Translations under genes and position numbers: made by a program | Part shown: positions 1 to 11,651 of the stretch, one piece after another | How the letters are laid out: each line of letters starts with the position of its first letter | Numbering within the stretch: the stretch's first letter is position 1 | DNA from: Acephala macrosclerotiorum | Lineage: Eukaryota; Ascomycota; Leotiomycetes; Helotiales; Mollisiaceae | Length of the DNA: 64,000 nt | Assembly: GCA_014904845.1 (NCBI GenBank) | Contig: MU119227.1 | Location: 186,001 to 250,000 of the forward strand | Direction: 5' to 3' | The notes under the pieces: generated by a model | Told to the model about the DNA's origin: nothing | The model's database searches: none | What the model saw: only the letters and a program-made list of their open reading frames with translations

Positions 1-780
1 TATCCTCGATGATCTCGAGCTCGCTCATTAAATCGACCGCATCGGCTTCAGCGTTGCTCTTGAGGAACAGGGGAACGAGAACTAAGGCAAGATCAATAAG
101 GTCTTGGTATGGCTCATCGGCTGTTAATCTCTTAGTATACACTTCCCCAAGCTCCAAAGCGAGATGACGTGTGTATTCATGTCCCCAAGATCCAATATCT
201 GATGTTGGCGCCAGTAATCGGTACTTGAGGGTATCTTGTCTGTCTTCGTCCGAAAATGTCATTCCAATCACTGAAAGCACATCTGCTAATGAGGTCTTGT
301 CTTCTCCTGCAGGCCATTCTTCGTATAGCTTCGTCATGGGCTCATAATGCGGTCGTAAGAACTTGAGAGGCTTCGGAACTGCGGTCATCGAGGATGTAGA
401 GGTCTTGATTGAGTCTTTGATGGCTTCCAGTGCAGATTTGTAAAGGGTTTTGTCAGACTCCTACATTTGACAATATCAGTCCTCTCCCATTTCAAAAATG
501 AGGTTCATCCTACCATCAAACGCTCAACCAGCATATCGAGTTCACTCTTCAGCTGCAGATCCTCTTCACTGAGTTCTTCTGGTGCTGGGGCAATGTTAGC
601 AATATCCTCCGAAGTCAAGGCTGACCTCCTACCTCCAATAACACCATCCTCCGCCTTCCCATTTACAAGAGGCTTTCCATCTTTATCCTTCTTGACATCT
701 TCAGCTTTGCTGGGCTCTCCATCTATCGCCTTGCCTTTGCCCTTGTCAACGGACTTTGGTGGTTCGCCATCCTGCGCCAT
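1..780 (-). CDS. RPN1: 26S proteasome regulatory subunit RPN1 (PSMD2), 5' part only
   Basis: Rpn1 is the large non-ATPase subunit of the 19S base that docks ubiquitin receptors and the Ubp6 deubiquitinase. The start is at 780 and begins MAQDGEPPKSVDKGKGKA, followed by a Lys/Asp-rich disordered leader. Exon 1 is 514-780. A 53-nt intron (461-513, donor GTAGGA, acceptor GTAG) joins residue Met89 in phase 0 to an exon that runs off the window edge (460 to 1). The joined frame reads LVERLM|ESDKTLYKSALEA and later TSTSSMTAVPKPLKFLRPHY and SWGHEYTRHLALELGEVYT, which are characteristic of the Rpn1 N-terminal region. Only about 240 of the roughly 900 residues are present. It is divergent from RIO2, 337 bp away. 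Confidence 0.93.
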
Positions 781-1117
781 CGTGACCTATTGTAGGAGGA
801 TTTGTCTGAAAGGAAATGGGCGTTGAGGTCAGGAACCTACTAGCAGAAGGTTCGTGGAGCCTTGGAGTATGCGTGTTTCGCAGAACGAAGGTCGAGAGGA
901 TCGTGATGAAGAGTAATCTAGTGTTGTGGTTCTGCCAGGCACCTCAAGCTTCCGCGTACAGAGCTTCAACACACCGCGAACTGGCTAGCTGACTAAGCGA
1001 TACGAGGCTAGCGCGGACAGGGGTCTAATCGCGGGCGGACAATATCTTTTTAGATAGCAGAAAAATATAGGAAGACAAACCCACGACAATTCGAAAAAAA
1101 CAAACAGCATCGCTAAA
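781..1117. promoter_or_regulatory. Shared divergent promoter region RPN1/RIO2
   Basis: These 337 bp separate the two start codons and must hold both 5' UTRs and promoters. No clear TATA box was seen. The yeast proteasome-associated control element GGTGGCAAA was looked for by eye and not seen. Confidence 0.6.
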
Positions 1118-2353
1118 ATGCGTCTCGATACCAAAGCAATACGGTACCTGACAGCCGAAGACTGGAAAACCCTCACGGCAGTCGAAACCGGCTCACGAAA
1201 CCACGAAGTCGTCCCAACACCCTTAATCGGACAAATCTCAGGTCTACGAGGAGGGGTACACAAAAGCATATCTGCGTTGGCAAAAGTAGGGCTCATCGCC
1301 CGCCTCAAGAATGCAAAATACGATGGCTACCGCCTCACATACGGAGGACTCGATTACCTCGCCTTGAATACCTACCGAAAACGAAAAGATGTCTACAGTG
1401 TCGGCAACCAGATCGGCGTTGGAAAAGAGAGTGATATCTTCGTTGTCGCAGACGAGAAAGGAGTACAGCGCGTACTGAAGATCCACAGACTTGGTCGAAT
1501 ATCATTCCGAACCGTCAAAGCAAACCGAGATTATCTTCGAAATCGATCCTCGGGGTCTTGGATGTATATGTCTCGACTTGCAGCATTGAAGGAGTTTACA
1601 TTCATGACCGCATTGAAAGAGAATGGTTTCCTTGTTCCAGAACCGTTAGCTCAGTCAAGGCATACGATAGTCATGTCTTTAATAGACGCTTTTCCAATGC
1701 GGCAGATATCCTCTGTTCCGGACCCGGCTTCTCTGTACTCCGAACTCATATCTGTGATCCTCCGCCTGGCACAACACGGTCTCATCCACGGCGATTTCAA
1801 CGAATTCAACATCCTCGTCAAGGAAGAAACCAAGAAAGAAACAGTGGATGGCAAGGAAACCGAATCTCTCACCCTAATACCCATACTCATAGATTTTCCC
1901 CAAATGGTCTCGGTAGACCACGCCAACGCTGAGTACTATTTCGACAGAGACGTCAATTGCATTAAGAGATTTTTTGAGCGCCGTTTCCACTTCACCAGTG
2001 ATGCAAAAGGTCCTCACTTCTGCGACGCTCGAAAACTTATCGGCAAGGACGGCGTCCCAAGACTTGACGTATCAGTTGAGGCTTCAGGATTTTCGAAGAA
2101 GATGGCAAAGGAATTGGAGGCGTACATGAAGGAAGTTGGTGTGGATGGTGATGGAGATCCTAACGCTTCTCGGGGGGATGAGGATTCAGGAGAGGAAGAC
2201 GAGGATGAGAGCGAGGAAGGCGAGGACGGCGAGGAGGAGGAAACAGCAGAAGGAGAAGTATGGAATGGCGCCGAAGATTCTACTGCAAAGCCAGAATCTG
2301 ATGCGAGCAACGAGATCCCTATCTCCGCCCTTCATTTAGATGACAAGACATGA
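1118..2353 (+). CDS. RIO2: RIO2 atypical serine kinase/ATPase
   Basis: Rio2 is a conserved atypical kinase/ATPase bound to pre-40S ribosomes and needed for late 18S rRNA maturation in the cytoplasm. The gene is a single uninterrupted exon of 411 codons with a good start context (AAAATGC). Residues 1-85 form the Rio2 N-terminal winged helix (MRLDTKAIRYLTAEDW). The glycine loop IGVGKESDIF lies at 99-108, with candidate ATP-binding Lys121 (VLKIHRLG). The catalytic loop is HGDFNEFN with Asp226, and the metal-binding LIDFPQ holds Asp259, so the active site is complete. From about residue 340 to 385 there is a very acidic Glu/Asp tract, common in fungal Rio2. The length is close to the family norm. 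Confidence 0.97.
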   Translation: MRLDTKAIRYLTAEDWKTLTAVETGSRNHEVVPTPLIGQISGLRGGVHKSISALAKVGLIARLKNAKYDGYRLTYGGLDYLALNTYRKRKDVYSVGNQIGVGKESDIFVVADEKGVQRVLKIHRLGRISFRTVKANRDYLRNRSSGSWMYMSRLAALKEFTFMTALKENGFLVPEPLAQSRHTIVMSLIDAFPMRQISSVPDPASLYSELISVILRLAQHGLIHGDFNEFNILVKEETKKETVDGKETESLTLIPILIDFPQMVSVDHANAEYYFDRDVNCIKRFFERRFHFTSDAKGPHFCDARKLIGKDGVPRLDVSVEASGFSKKMAKELEAYMKEVGVDGDGDPNASRGDEDSGEEDEDESEEGEDGEEEETAEGEVWNGAEDSTAKPESDASNEIPISALHLDDKT

Positions 2354-3031
2354 TGCTACGACATAGATCTGAAACGTAATCGTCAAGAACCAACCGAAGC
2401 TAGGATTCAACGAGTCTTCTACGCGGTCGGTATGCAGAGACTAGTAGGTCAATGAGCATGGTCCAGGACCTAGAACACCATGGTCCTCAGTCTTCTCAAA
2501 TCTTGATTTAGTACATAGATGCTGTACCAACAAGGTTATCGGCTCACGTAGGCACAGGCACAGGCACATCAGGCTCAAGATGTGGTTGATTGCATTGAAT
2601 TAGCTACAAGAAGCCACCCGTAGGTAGAATACTAGCCACAACGAGCAAAGGAAAGAAATGTGTACAGTGAAAGTGCTGCTTTTGATATCCGTCCATTATC
2701 AATACTGAACATAAAGTTATGTTTCATGCCAGTAAAGTCAAGATGCCACCCCCTACGTAAAATGCCATTGAACGCCTGCGATGCACCAGTCGCAAACCTC
2801 GAAAGATATTGTGGGTACCAGCGAGTGCGGAACATAGGTTATGCTGACAGATATGTATGTCGGTAGAGCGCCGACCCATGCATGGTGACGTTAATTAAGT
2901 CGTAAAAGGCGTTGCTATCGTATGACTGCGTGAGCGAGTCGACGTCGAGGAAAATGCGGGATGCTCAAACGACCAAACCAGAGTAGTGTCAAAAGTAAAT
3001 CAATACAAGAGGGCGAGGTTCGTGTTCGTCA
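2354..3031. other. Intergenic, convergent 3' ends
   Basis: This stretch lies between the 3' ends of RIO2 and the RNA-binding protein gene. It contains a short tandem repeat of GGCACA units (about 2551-2568). No coding frame could be supported. Confidence 0.6.
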
Positions 3032-5108
3032 TTAAGACTTGCGAACGGATGGCGATTGAGCCGAACCACTGTACGCGATGGCAGGGGAGTCGTTGTGGAT
3101 AGTCTCCTCATCGCCATCCTCCGAGATGGTAGGAGTAGAACCTGGAATCTTACTAGGTAGGGTCAGGTAGGATTCTATCCGCTCTAGAAATGATGTGACT
3201 TACCCGTCCTTATTCTTACTGGGAGTAGCTTCAGTCATGGATACCTTTACATCACGGTCGATGTTCTTGAAGCCGGGAATGGAACCGACAGAGCTGAGAA
3301 GGATGTTAGCTTCCAATCAGAGACTTCAGTGGACTGTATGTAGACTCACCTAGGAGCAGAAGAATCACGCTTCCACGAACCACTGGCCCTGGAGGCTGGG
3401 AAGTGTCGGGCAATTTGAGTAGTTCGAGGAACCATTTGAGGTGCAACAATTGGGGAAAGTGCAAGCATTTCAGCCGGAGCACCATATGCGCCAACATTGT
3501 ATTCGTTGGTTCGGAATTGACGACGCTCTGTGGTGACACGCTTCAAATCCTTCTGGGCAGGAGTATCGGCATAGCGGACTTGGAGGAGAAGACCTTCCTC
3601 GCCAATTGGCTGGCCGTGGAACTTTTTGATGATCTCCTCGCAGATATCACGACTCTCGAAACTGTGTAAATGTCAGTCATGATGCCACTCTATGTGTCTG
3701 GATGTTTCTCACCGAGCAAAGCCGACACCCCGGCTGTTCTTTCGCTCATCACGAAGAATTCGGCTTGACAGGACGGTATAATCCATGAAGATAGCACCAA
3801 GTTCCTGCGAAAAGGTTAGCCACTTGATCAACCAAATCAGAGCATGGGGTTCGACGAACAGCTTCGGTCATATTCTTTGGCAGATTGGAGACATAAAGGT
3901 TGGTGGATTGCTCATCACCTTCAGCCTTGAGACGAGAGTTGAACGACTCCTACACAGAATTAGCACGCGTCTCAGGTCACCAAGAGTGTGTCCACCTACC
4001 CTAGCGAATCCGACTTCGTAGCCAAGCTTGTAGAAACCTCGAATGCAAAGTTCAGAATCACGAACGTCCTCGTACTTGGCAAAGCCGAAACTGTGTAACG
4101 TCAGAATTGTAGACGACGGAGAGGACTGTCATTCACTTACCCCTTGCAAGCACCGGTAGCTGTATCAATGATGGCCTTGGAGGTCTCGACTTTTCCGAAG
4201 CGAGCAGCGTAGGCAGCGAGAGTCTCGTCGTCAGTGTTGGGATGGAGGCCTCGGATGTACACGTTGCGGTTGCCGTGAATAGGGTTAGACAAGCTCTGGT
4301 CGAGAGTTCGCATGCTCTCACGAGGAGTGAAAACAGCAGGAACAGCTCGTGGGATAGCTGGATGTTGGCAGAGTAGGGCGTCAATGTCAACGTTGATGGG
4401 AATAGTCTTGTAAGGCAACGGCTTGGCAATTTGCTGGTCAGTGTGCTGGGAGGGGAGCTGTTGAGGCGATGGTGTAGATCCGAAGGGAGAGCGGTCGACA
4501 GCTACAATCTGAGTACCTTGCTCACGTTGAAGAACTGGTCCATAGTTGGGGGTGCCAGGAGCAGACTCATTCGTAGTGGAGTAAGAACTACGGCGATTCT
4601 CAAGCCCGGGAACCTCCTTGTGATATTGGTCAGCACGCTCGGGGTAATAGCCGGGGGTAGCTCTGCTGGGAGTGTATGGCAGGATCGGGAATCCAGGAAG
4701 GTAGCCTGGGTATGATCCTTGGGTGAGATATGGCATAGTAGCAGCATAGGAACTGTAACCACTCTCAGGGAGCTGGGCTGGGGCCAGTTGCTGAGTAGGA
4801 TACATAGCAGGAGCTACCAGATAGGTGTTGTCTGCAGGATTGTAGAAGTATTGGCTAGTACCAAGAGGAAGTTGACCAGCACCGAGGGCAGAAGGAGCAG
4901 CCATGTTAGCGGTAGGCATGGTGAAGTTGGCAAATTGACTCATCATCTGGCTCATGGCGGAGTTGTCGGTCTGGGTGCTCTGAGCATAAGTGGCGGATTG
5001 ACCTTGAGAGTCGCGGTGGACGCGTGGTTGAGGTTGGGCGTACATGTTGGATGTAGAGCGTGGATGAAAGGTAGTCTCCGAGCGGCTCGCAGTCTGCTGG
5101 TAAGACAT
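3032..5108 (-). CDS. RBMS/MSSP-type RNA-binding protein with two RRMs
   Basis: This is a probable cytoplasmic RNA-binding regulator of the RBMS/MSSP-2 type; its RNA targets are unknown. I infer seven exons: 4141-5108, 4000-4090, 3860-3949, 3713-3804, 3350-3661, 3204-3293 and 3032-3152, giving 587 aa in a consistent phase. Residues 1-280 are Gln/Pro/Tyr/Ser-rich and disordered. RRM1 (about 282-354) starts NVYIRGLHPN and has the RNP1 motif KGFGFAKY. RRM2 (about 370-445) has NLYVSNLP and RNP1 RGVGFARF. The spacing and the phrase ILRDERKNSRGVGFARFES closely resemble human RBMS proteins. The third intron uses donor GTTCGT. The last acceptor is placed at 3153 because the nearer AG at 3142 would cause an early stop. 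A C-terminal disordered tail ends at TAA. Confidence 0.88.
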
Positions 5109-8100
5109 GGTATTCTAGAGCAAAGGATGTCTGTCAGTTCAATTGATCAGTGGCCAGAAAGAAGAATTGAAATGTGCAATGGAACGCGCCGCAATACTGT
5201 GGAGAAAGCCCTGCGAAAAAATTGATGTGGTGTGAAGGTGCCTATCAACGGTGAATCGGTCATTGAAGGTAGGGTCAGACCACAAGGCGAAAGGTGAGCC
5301 CAACACGACGTTGATGTCTCCATGATTCCGTTGATGCAATGTACAACAAGCAGGATTGCAGGTGGAAAATGGGAAGGAACTTACGATCACAGCCTCTGGA
5401 ACGAAGTAAGAAAGCCCTTATCTACTTGAAAGCAAGAAGCTGCAACGATCGATTAGCAAGATGCAACCCGGGAGAGACTCTAGCTCTGCATACCTTGAAA
5501 GAACACTGCAGGAGCAGGATTCTGTGGCGATGTCTGGAGAAGCGCGTAGCTTTAAGGTCGAGCTTGCAGCTTCTGAAAGGTTGTCAAGGCTGTACGTCGA
5601 TGAGGAGTAGCGAGTGGAGTTCTAGAAGATAGAAAGCTATCAAGCCAGATGGAGTTGAAGTGTAGAGATTGTGATTGGGATGGATTGGTGTTGTTGGTCG
5701 CGATGAAAAGAGAAGAAGAAGAAGAAGAAGAAAAGACGGAAGGGAAGGATTCTTTATTGGTGCTTGTCCAAGATTCGCAGTGCGGCAAGAGCTGATGTTG
5801 AAAATCCGATGCGGAAGGGTCGAGACGAAACCGAGTCCTCCAGTATCAACAAAATTCGAGGCAGCCACGACCACCCAATACAACACCAGAGCGAAGCAGA
5901 GAAACCACCCAAAATTCACAAAGTCTCAAATTAAGCAACACGCCAGATCGTACACGGAGGAATAAATATATCGTCGCTCGACTGCAACGCCTAAATTTCT
6001 ACAACCCGACGTGGCGATGAGGATACAGCAACTGGCAAAGGTGCATCTGTTTGGAGCGGGGGACAAAGGCGTCTTTATGGCTACACCAAACGATGATTGT
6101 GGGTGTTAATATCATGCAGAGCGCAACACAAAGGACAGGGCGCAGAACGATCGCTGCTGCACGCAATTGCTTCCAGTGCAGACAGCAGAGAAACACCGCC
6201 GCACGCTTCCTACTTGAGATGAAATTGCTTCTGTTGGCGGCGGGGATGGAACAGGAGTGGACAACCGCCTGGGTACCTACTTTTTCCTGTATTCAGGGCC
6301 CAGATGTCAGATTTGTGTTGCTCGTAGAGGCCAATGAGGGAAGAGTATGGTCCCTTGGAAAGTGAGAGGTGATAGAAAGATTGGAGAGAATCGAGGATCC
6401 GAAGCTAATTAGTTTGCGCCTCTAGATATGTCTTTTGTTTAGTTCCCTCGTTCAAACGACCCTGGATCAGCTCCGCCGCCACTGTTGCTAGGTTCTGCCG
6501 GCGCCGGGATGTTTAAGTATGGTTACCATGGATCACTTAACACCCTACATCCAACTTTCGAATCTCCTGCTACCTCAAGGTTTGGAGAATCTACTATTGG
6601 CAACTGTATTTTGCCTTGAACGATATGTGCCGCAAATATTTCCCGGCGGGTCGATGTGACTTGTCCTCAAGTTCGGCAGGGTCCTTGGGATCGGATCCAC
6701 CCTTGCATCGAGAGATGCCTGGCCATAGAATTTTCGGTATTGTGGGCAACTTATGGACACGCTTCAAAGTCGCAGAGATGCCTGTACGGCAAACTAAAGA
6801 CCTATTTCGATGTTGTGGACTTCGCTTGCCATATTCCACTCCTTAAAGCCCCCGGCTTTGTTCTCTGGCGATGGGTCCGGAAGGCTTGAGACAAGCATAT
6901 GACATGGAACCTCCTTGCGTGGTTCTCGATTCAGAGTGTCTCTTCAGGACAGACCGAGAAAAAGCAACGACAGTTATCCTTCTGAGTGGTCATGAGTGGA
7001 CTGACATGGGGCTGTCAAATTGTCCCCTGTAAGCATGCTTGCTTTAGGGGAGAATAGTTGACAACTAGAATTATATCTTCCCAGGATATCCCCATAGCGG
7101 ATTCCGATCGCCGTCGATACTTTTCCTGAGCGTTGAGGTCGATGTTGGTCTTCGAACTGAGATTTGTCGTTGACTAGCGGATTGTGGGAGAGGATCTTGC
7201 ATGAGACAGGGGTCACATTACGCCCCTTGCCTCGCTAATCAGGTTCTCTCGAGTACCTCATGCTGTTTGCCAACTCGCATCACCAAGTTTGACAGCCAAA
7301 TATGCAGGGGTCGACCATGGCCATGCTGAAAAGAATTGTTGTTGTTTGCAACTCATGTTCTAACTCCGGCGAGAGGAGTTCCTCTTTTGCTCTGTTGTAA
7401 CATCTTGAAGATCTTGATCTCCCCGAATTGTCCGACCCCTCACTAACCTCATCTGGCGTTTTACACATATGGTGTTGAACCAGATCATGGGCGAGTGGAA
7501 TCCCAACGACGGAATCCAGAGGCACAAAAGGATTGACGAAGAATAACAAACAGCTCGAACTCGATCCCAAGGCTGTACATCGACGGCAGCAATTTGAGCT
7601 GTCATCGACTCCATCCCGTCTTCACTAAATCCCATCTCACTATCTCGACCGTCAAGAGCACGGTAAGCAAAATCTCACTTCAAACCCATGGGTCCACTTA
7701 CCTCACAACCCAGATCTCGCGACCTACTCCATCTCTTCAACTTCCGAGATCTAAGACCCTTGGTACGTTGCTCGGCCCTTGATCTCTTGGTACCGTCTCA
7801 CCCGTCAAGCCCAAAAAGCAAGCACTGGGGTCAGCGGATCGCAGCTGTGGCCGTTTCCAACGAACCAGCTTCCTTCTTTCCCTTCCGCGCAGAGCGCATC
7901 AAAACGCTCTCCTAAGATCTGAGCGATTTCGTATCTGCTATTCGCTATCTGTCATGCTCGTTGGCTGTAGTGCGAACAGACGTACCTCCGTATAAATGAA
8001 TGCAGCAATTCGCAAGAATTCCTTATCAGAGATGAGCCCGGTTCGAGCGCTTGCTTGTCTGTCTGTGCAGATGTAGCCGCAGCAGATGGAGATTAGGTTT

Positions 8101-9306
8101 CGTGTTTAAGGCTGAGTTCAGATGAGGTGGTTCTTCTGAGGTTGATGTGTCGTTGATCTGAGACTTGGAGTGGAATGCGAATGAAGTTTGTCAAGGTACG
8201 AGTACGAGATTTTATGGATCGGTCTAGACCCCAACTTCCTATTGTGGAAGAGACAATCGTAAGAGAATTAAAAGATCCACAACGTCGACATCAAACAATT
8301 GGATATTTCTGTCTTTCACTTCTAAATGAAGCCTGCGCTTTGGTTTCATGGAGCTGTTGTGATTGTTCGGTCAAGATTGGACAAAGGGAATGACTCAAGC
8401 TTTCACTTTAATCTGAAGTCCTTACATCGACTTCATTCACAGACATGGATCGCAGACCTTTCAATCACTTCTTCCTTGGAATCTTTCAACCTGAAAATTG
8501 TGTATCGGTTTTGTTCACAGTTCTTGATACCTACTTGAATTACAGGGCTTCCAAATGACAGGATCACAAGGGCCTTGGCTCTCTCTTTCCTTCAAGTCAG
8601 TCTCAATTCTGCACGCCATCTGCCTTTCCATCTTGACATATTGCTTGTACTCATGTTCTCTAAAACTCCCGAACCATTAGGACTTAATAGAACTTTATCT
8701 GGACTTCAGGGGTAGCCAAATGTTTTCACATACTTCACAACCTCTTGAATACTGTCAATGAATCACTTCAACCCTCCGTCACCCCAGATTCAAGGAACAG
8801 CTCAACAAGATTTCACTTCACTTGGCCAAAGTCTGCCCTCAAGTTTCATTTTCGGTCATTTTTCATTTCATTCAACACCAAAATAAGCTTGCACAAACTG
8901 CAAAACCAAAGGAAGAAAAAATCGCCACCGATCGAAGTTCTATGTAACCATCTTCACGCATGCATGCAGTCATTATATCCATTCCTATACCCGCTAGATA
9001 TTTGCAGATACACCATCCCTTTATCTTCCTTTCCTCTCTCTTATCTGCATCTTAATCTTCATTAAAGCTCATGCAAAATGGGCAGGTAAAGGTGAGCAAG
9101 CAAACGCGCCGAAAGCTACGCAAAGCGAACGCACCAACTCCGCCAGAATGCCGGAAGAAAAGAGTCTAGACACGGATTCGGAGCGGTCGATACAAGGCAG
9201 GAGCGATGTGTTGGTAAGTTTTTGGCGCCAGAGGAGATGAGAGATTGAATAGGTGTGTACAGCGCTGGGTAAGAGCGAGGAATGTAGAAAATTGCGGTTG
9301 CCAGTC
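5109..9306. other. Gene-poor interval, about 4.2 kb
   Basis: The left part (5.1 to about 5.95 kb) is probably promoter and 5' UTR of the RNA-binding protein gene; it is pyrimidine-rich on that gene's strand and contains an AGA/GAA microsatellite. The right end is the 3' UTR of the P450 reductase gene. Between about 6.0 and 9.0 kb there are only short, overlapping frames without family resemblance or splice logic. I see no gene, tRNA or transposon remnant. Confidence 0.6.
5709..5733. repeat. Purine trinucleotide microsatellite (AGA/GAA)n
   Basis: A run of about eight GAA/AGA units lies about 600 bp upstream of the start of the two-RRM protein gene. On that gene's strand it reads as a pyrimidine tract (TTC)n, as is common in fungal promoters and leaders. 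Confidence 0.85.
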
Positions 9307-11651
9307 TCACGACCAGACGTCCTCCTAGAAGAGAAAGTGTCAGTATCGGTTCGCTTAGAAACTTCTGTTTGCAGAGGAAGGCCCGGCACCCCACCCCCAC
9401 TTCCCTCCCACGAAGCCCAGCCCCACAGAAATCAGGACACAAACGCCACCCCCAAAACCCGAAAACGGAAATCCGACATACCTGGTACTGATTCGCAGAC
9501 CTCATCCCCTTAACAATATCCTCCGCCTTAGTCAATGGGATATCCCGTTGCTCAGAGATGATGTTCCCCAATGCAGAAGTGACTGCCTTTGCCATCTGCG
9601 AAGCATCTCCACAGACGTAGAAGTAGGCCTTTTGCTTGAGGAGCTCGTCGACTTCTTTGGCATGTTCTTGGAGGCGGTGTTGGACGTAGACTTTCTTGGG
9701 ACCTTCACGGGAGAAGGCGGTAATGAGCTGGAATTTGTCGCCGAGGTCTTCTTGATATTGCTGGGATATTTGTTAGTGTTTGAAAGGGGGATGGGATGGG
9801 AGGGGGAACGTACCTTCCACTCATCGGAATAGAGGAAATCTTCTGTTGACTTTCTGCATCCGAAGAAGAGCATGGTCTTTCCGACGTCATCTCCAGCCTT
9901 CGCTTGAGCAGCCCTCTCTTGTACGAAAGCTCGGAATGGTGCTACACCTGTTCCTGGACCAACCATAATGATTGGCTTCGAAGGATCTGAGGGGAGCTTG
10001 AAGTTGGAGTGTCGGACATGAACTGGTACGTGGACTCCATCGTACTTATTTCGTGGTCCGGTGATCTCGTAGGTAAGTCCATGAGGATCTGGGTTAGGAT
10101 CTCCATGTTGCTTCTGCTTCAATGCTAACAGGTAGTTGGTAGTAACACCCTTAAGAGCATCTACTCGGCCTGGAATTTCCATCGACTCAACCACGGCTGT
10201 GATAGAGATCTTTTGCTTCTGAACAAGAGATGAGGAGGAAATTGAGTAGTATCTTGGCTGGACTTTGTTCAAGCCTTCAATGAAAGCGGAGAATGGAATA
10301 TCAGACCACTTCGCTGAGCCACAGATGTCTTCCAATGCTTGAGCAATGTTGACATACTTGTTACTGATCTTTTGATGGAAGTAATCCTTGTCAGATCCGA
10401 GTTTTGACATCTCAGCCTTCGCTTCCTCGGTTGGAGCAAAAGGAGCAAGTGTTGCGATGAATTGACGAGATACAGGAGCACAAATTTCCATGTGATATCT
10501 GGCAATTGCATCGTATGTTGTTGGAGTTGGGAATGGGACTTTGGCAGTTGGGTCTAAAGCCTTGACGCTGATGACACTGTCTCGCTTGGAGACCAGGCCC
10601 AGAACGTTGAGGAATCGGTCAACCTCTTTTCCAGCGTTTGTCGGCCAAACTGCAATGTGGTCTCCCGTGGTGTAGCTCAGATTTGAGCCACTAACGTCGA
10701 TTTCCATATGCAGACAGTTTCGGTCCTTGACAGTGAACAGCTCCTTTGATTCGGCAATTGGCGCAATGTATGGATTGTGTGCGTTGTACGGCCCCTTTGA
10801 AGTTCCCTCTAGGTGCATCTTGTTTGGCTCTCCTAGATAGACTTCTGGCGAATCCTTTGTCAAGCCTTCTCGCTCCGTGATGCCAAAGACTGGCTCGTAG
10901 ACAGCCTCACGCTCTTCAAGACCCATCTTCTCAGCCAAATCAGTCCACATTGGGTCTTTCCAGGCCAAGAAATCTTCTTCCATGGTACCAGCTCCATCGT
11001 CTCCCTCACCCGCCATTCCAATTCTTGTAGCTCCGAGCTTTTCCAATGCCTTGGTGACATTTCGGACCATAGAGTTGTAATGTTCGTAGGTGTTGTTTCC
11101 AAGGCCGAACGCCACAAACTTCAGATTCCCAAGTGGGGGATCCCCACCATTTGCGAACGAAACATCCTCCCCACTGATGAATTCGTAAAAGTCGACTGCG
11201 TTATCGGTAGGCTCGCCTTCGCCATAGGTGGCCAGAACGAACATTGCGATCTTGTCTTCTGGAAAGCTATCAAGGTTTTCGTAATCGTAATCTTCCAGAT
11301 CTGCCACCATTGTCTCGAGTCCGAATCTGCTCTTGCCCTCCTTAGCTAACCTCGAAGCGTAATCCTCTGCGGTGCCGGTCTGCGACCCGTAGAAGACCAC
11401 GCAATTCTTGCCCGACTCCTCCATCTTCTCGATGATGTTCCTCGTCTTGCCTGGCTTATTGCCATTGGCGGCGGCATAGCTCGAGGCATATGGGTCCTGA
11501 AAGCTTCAGTTAGCACACAATGCAACAAACATCTCGAGAGACTCGTATTGACCTTTACCACGCCCCAGTAGGTGCCTTTTGTAAAGTATGCAACTGTGCC
11601 GACCAAGAGAACAGCCAGGACAATTATGTCCAAAGTGTCAAGTTGCGCCAT
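9307..11651 (-). CDS. NADPH-cytochrome P450 reductase (CPR)
   Basis: CPR passes electrons from NADPH through FAD and FMN to microsomal cytochromes P450 (sterol 14-demethylation, secondary metabolism) and sits on the ER membrane. Exons are 11553-11651, 9814-11496, 9482-9760 and 9307-9324, giving 692 aa, the usual length. Residues 8-24 form the N-terminal membrane anchor. The FMN-binding loop FYGSQTGTAEDY is near residue 70, the FAD motif RYYSISSSS begins at R448, and the NADPH-domain motif GPGTGVAPFRAF is near 545. The 18-nt last exon encodes EDVWS and the stop, supplying the conserved near-terminal Trp that stacks on FAD. The first donor is GTCAAT after VVK; GTAAAG six bases earlier is also in frame, but would delete VK, which other CPRs keep in a similar form. 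It is divergent from the Furry-like gene. Confidence 0.96.

Noticed and set aside
5584..5919. Minus-strand frame with a Leu/Ser run (111 codons)
   Set aside because: It is produced by the AGA/GAA microsatellite and a pyrimidine-rich leader of the two-RRM gene.
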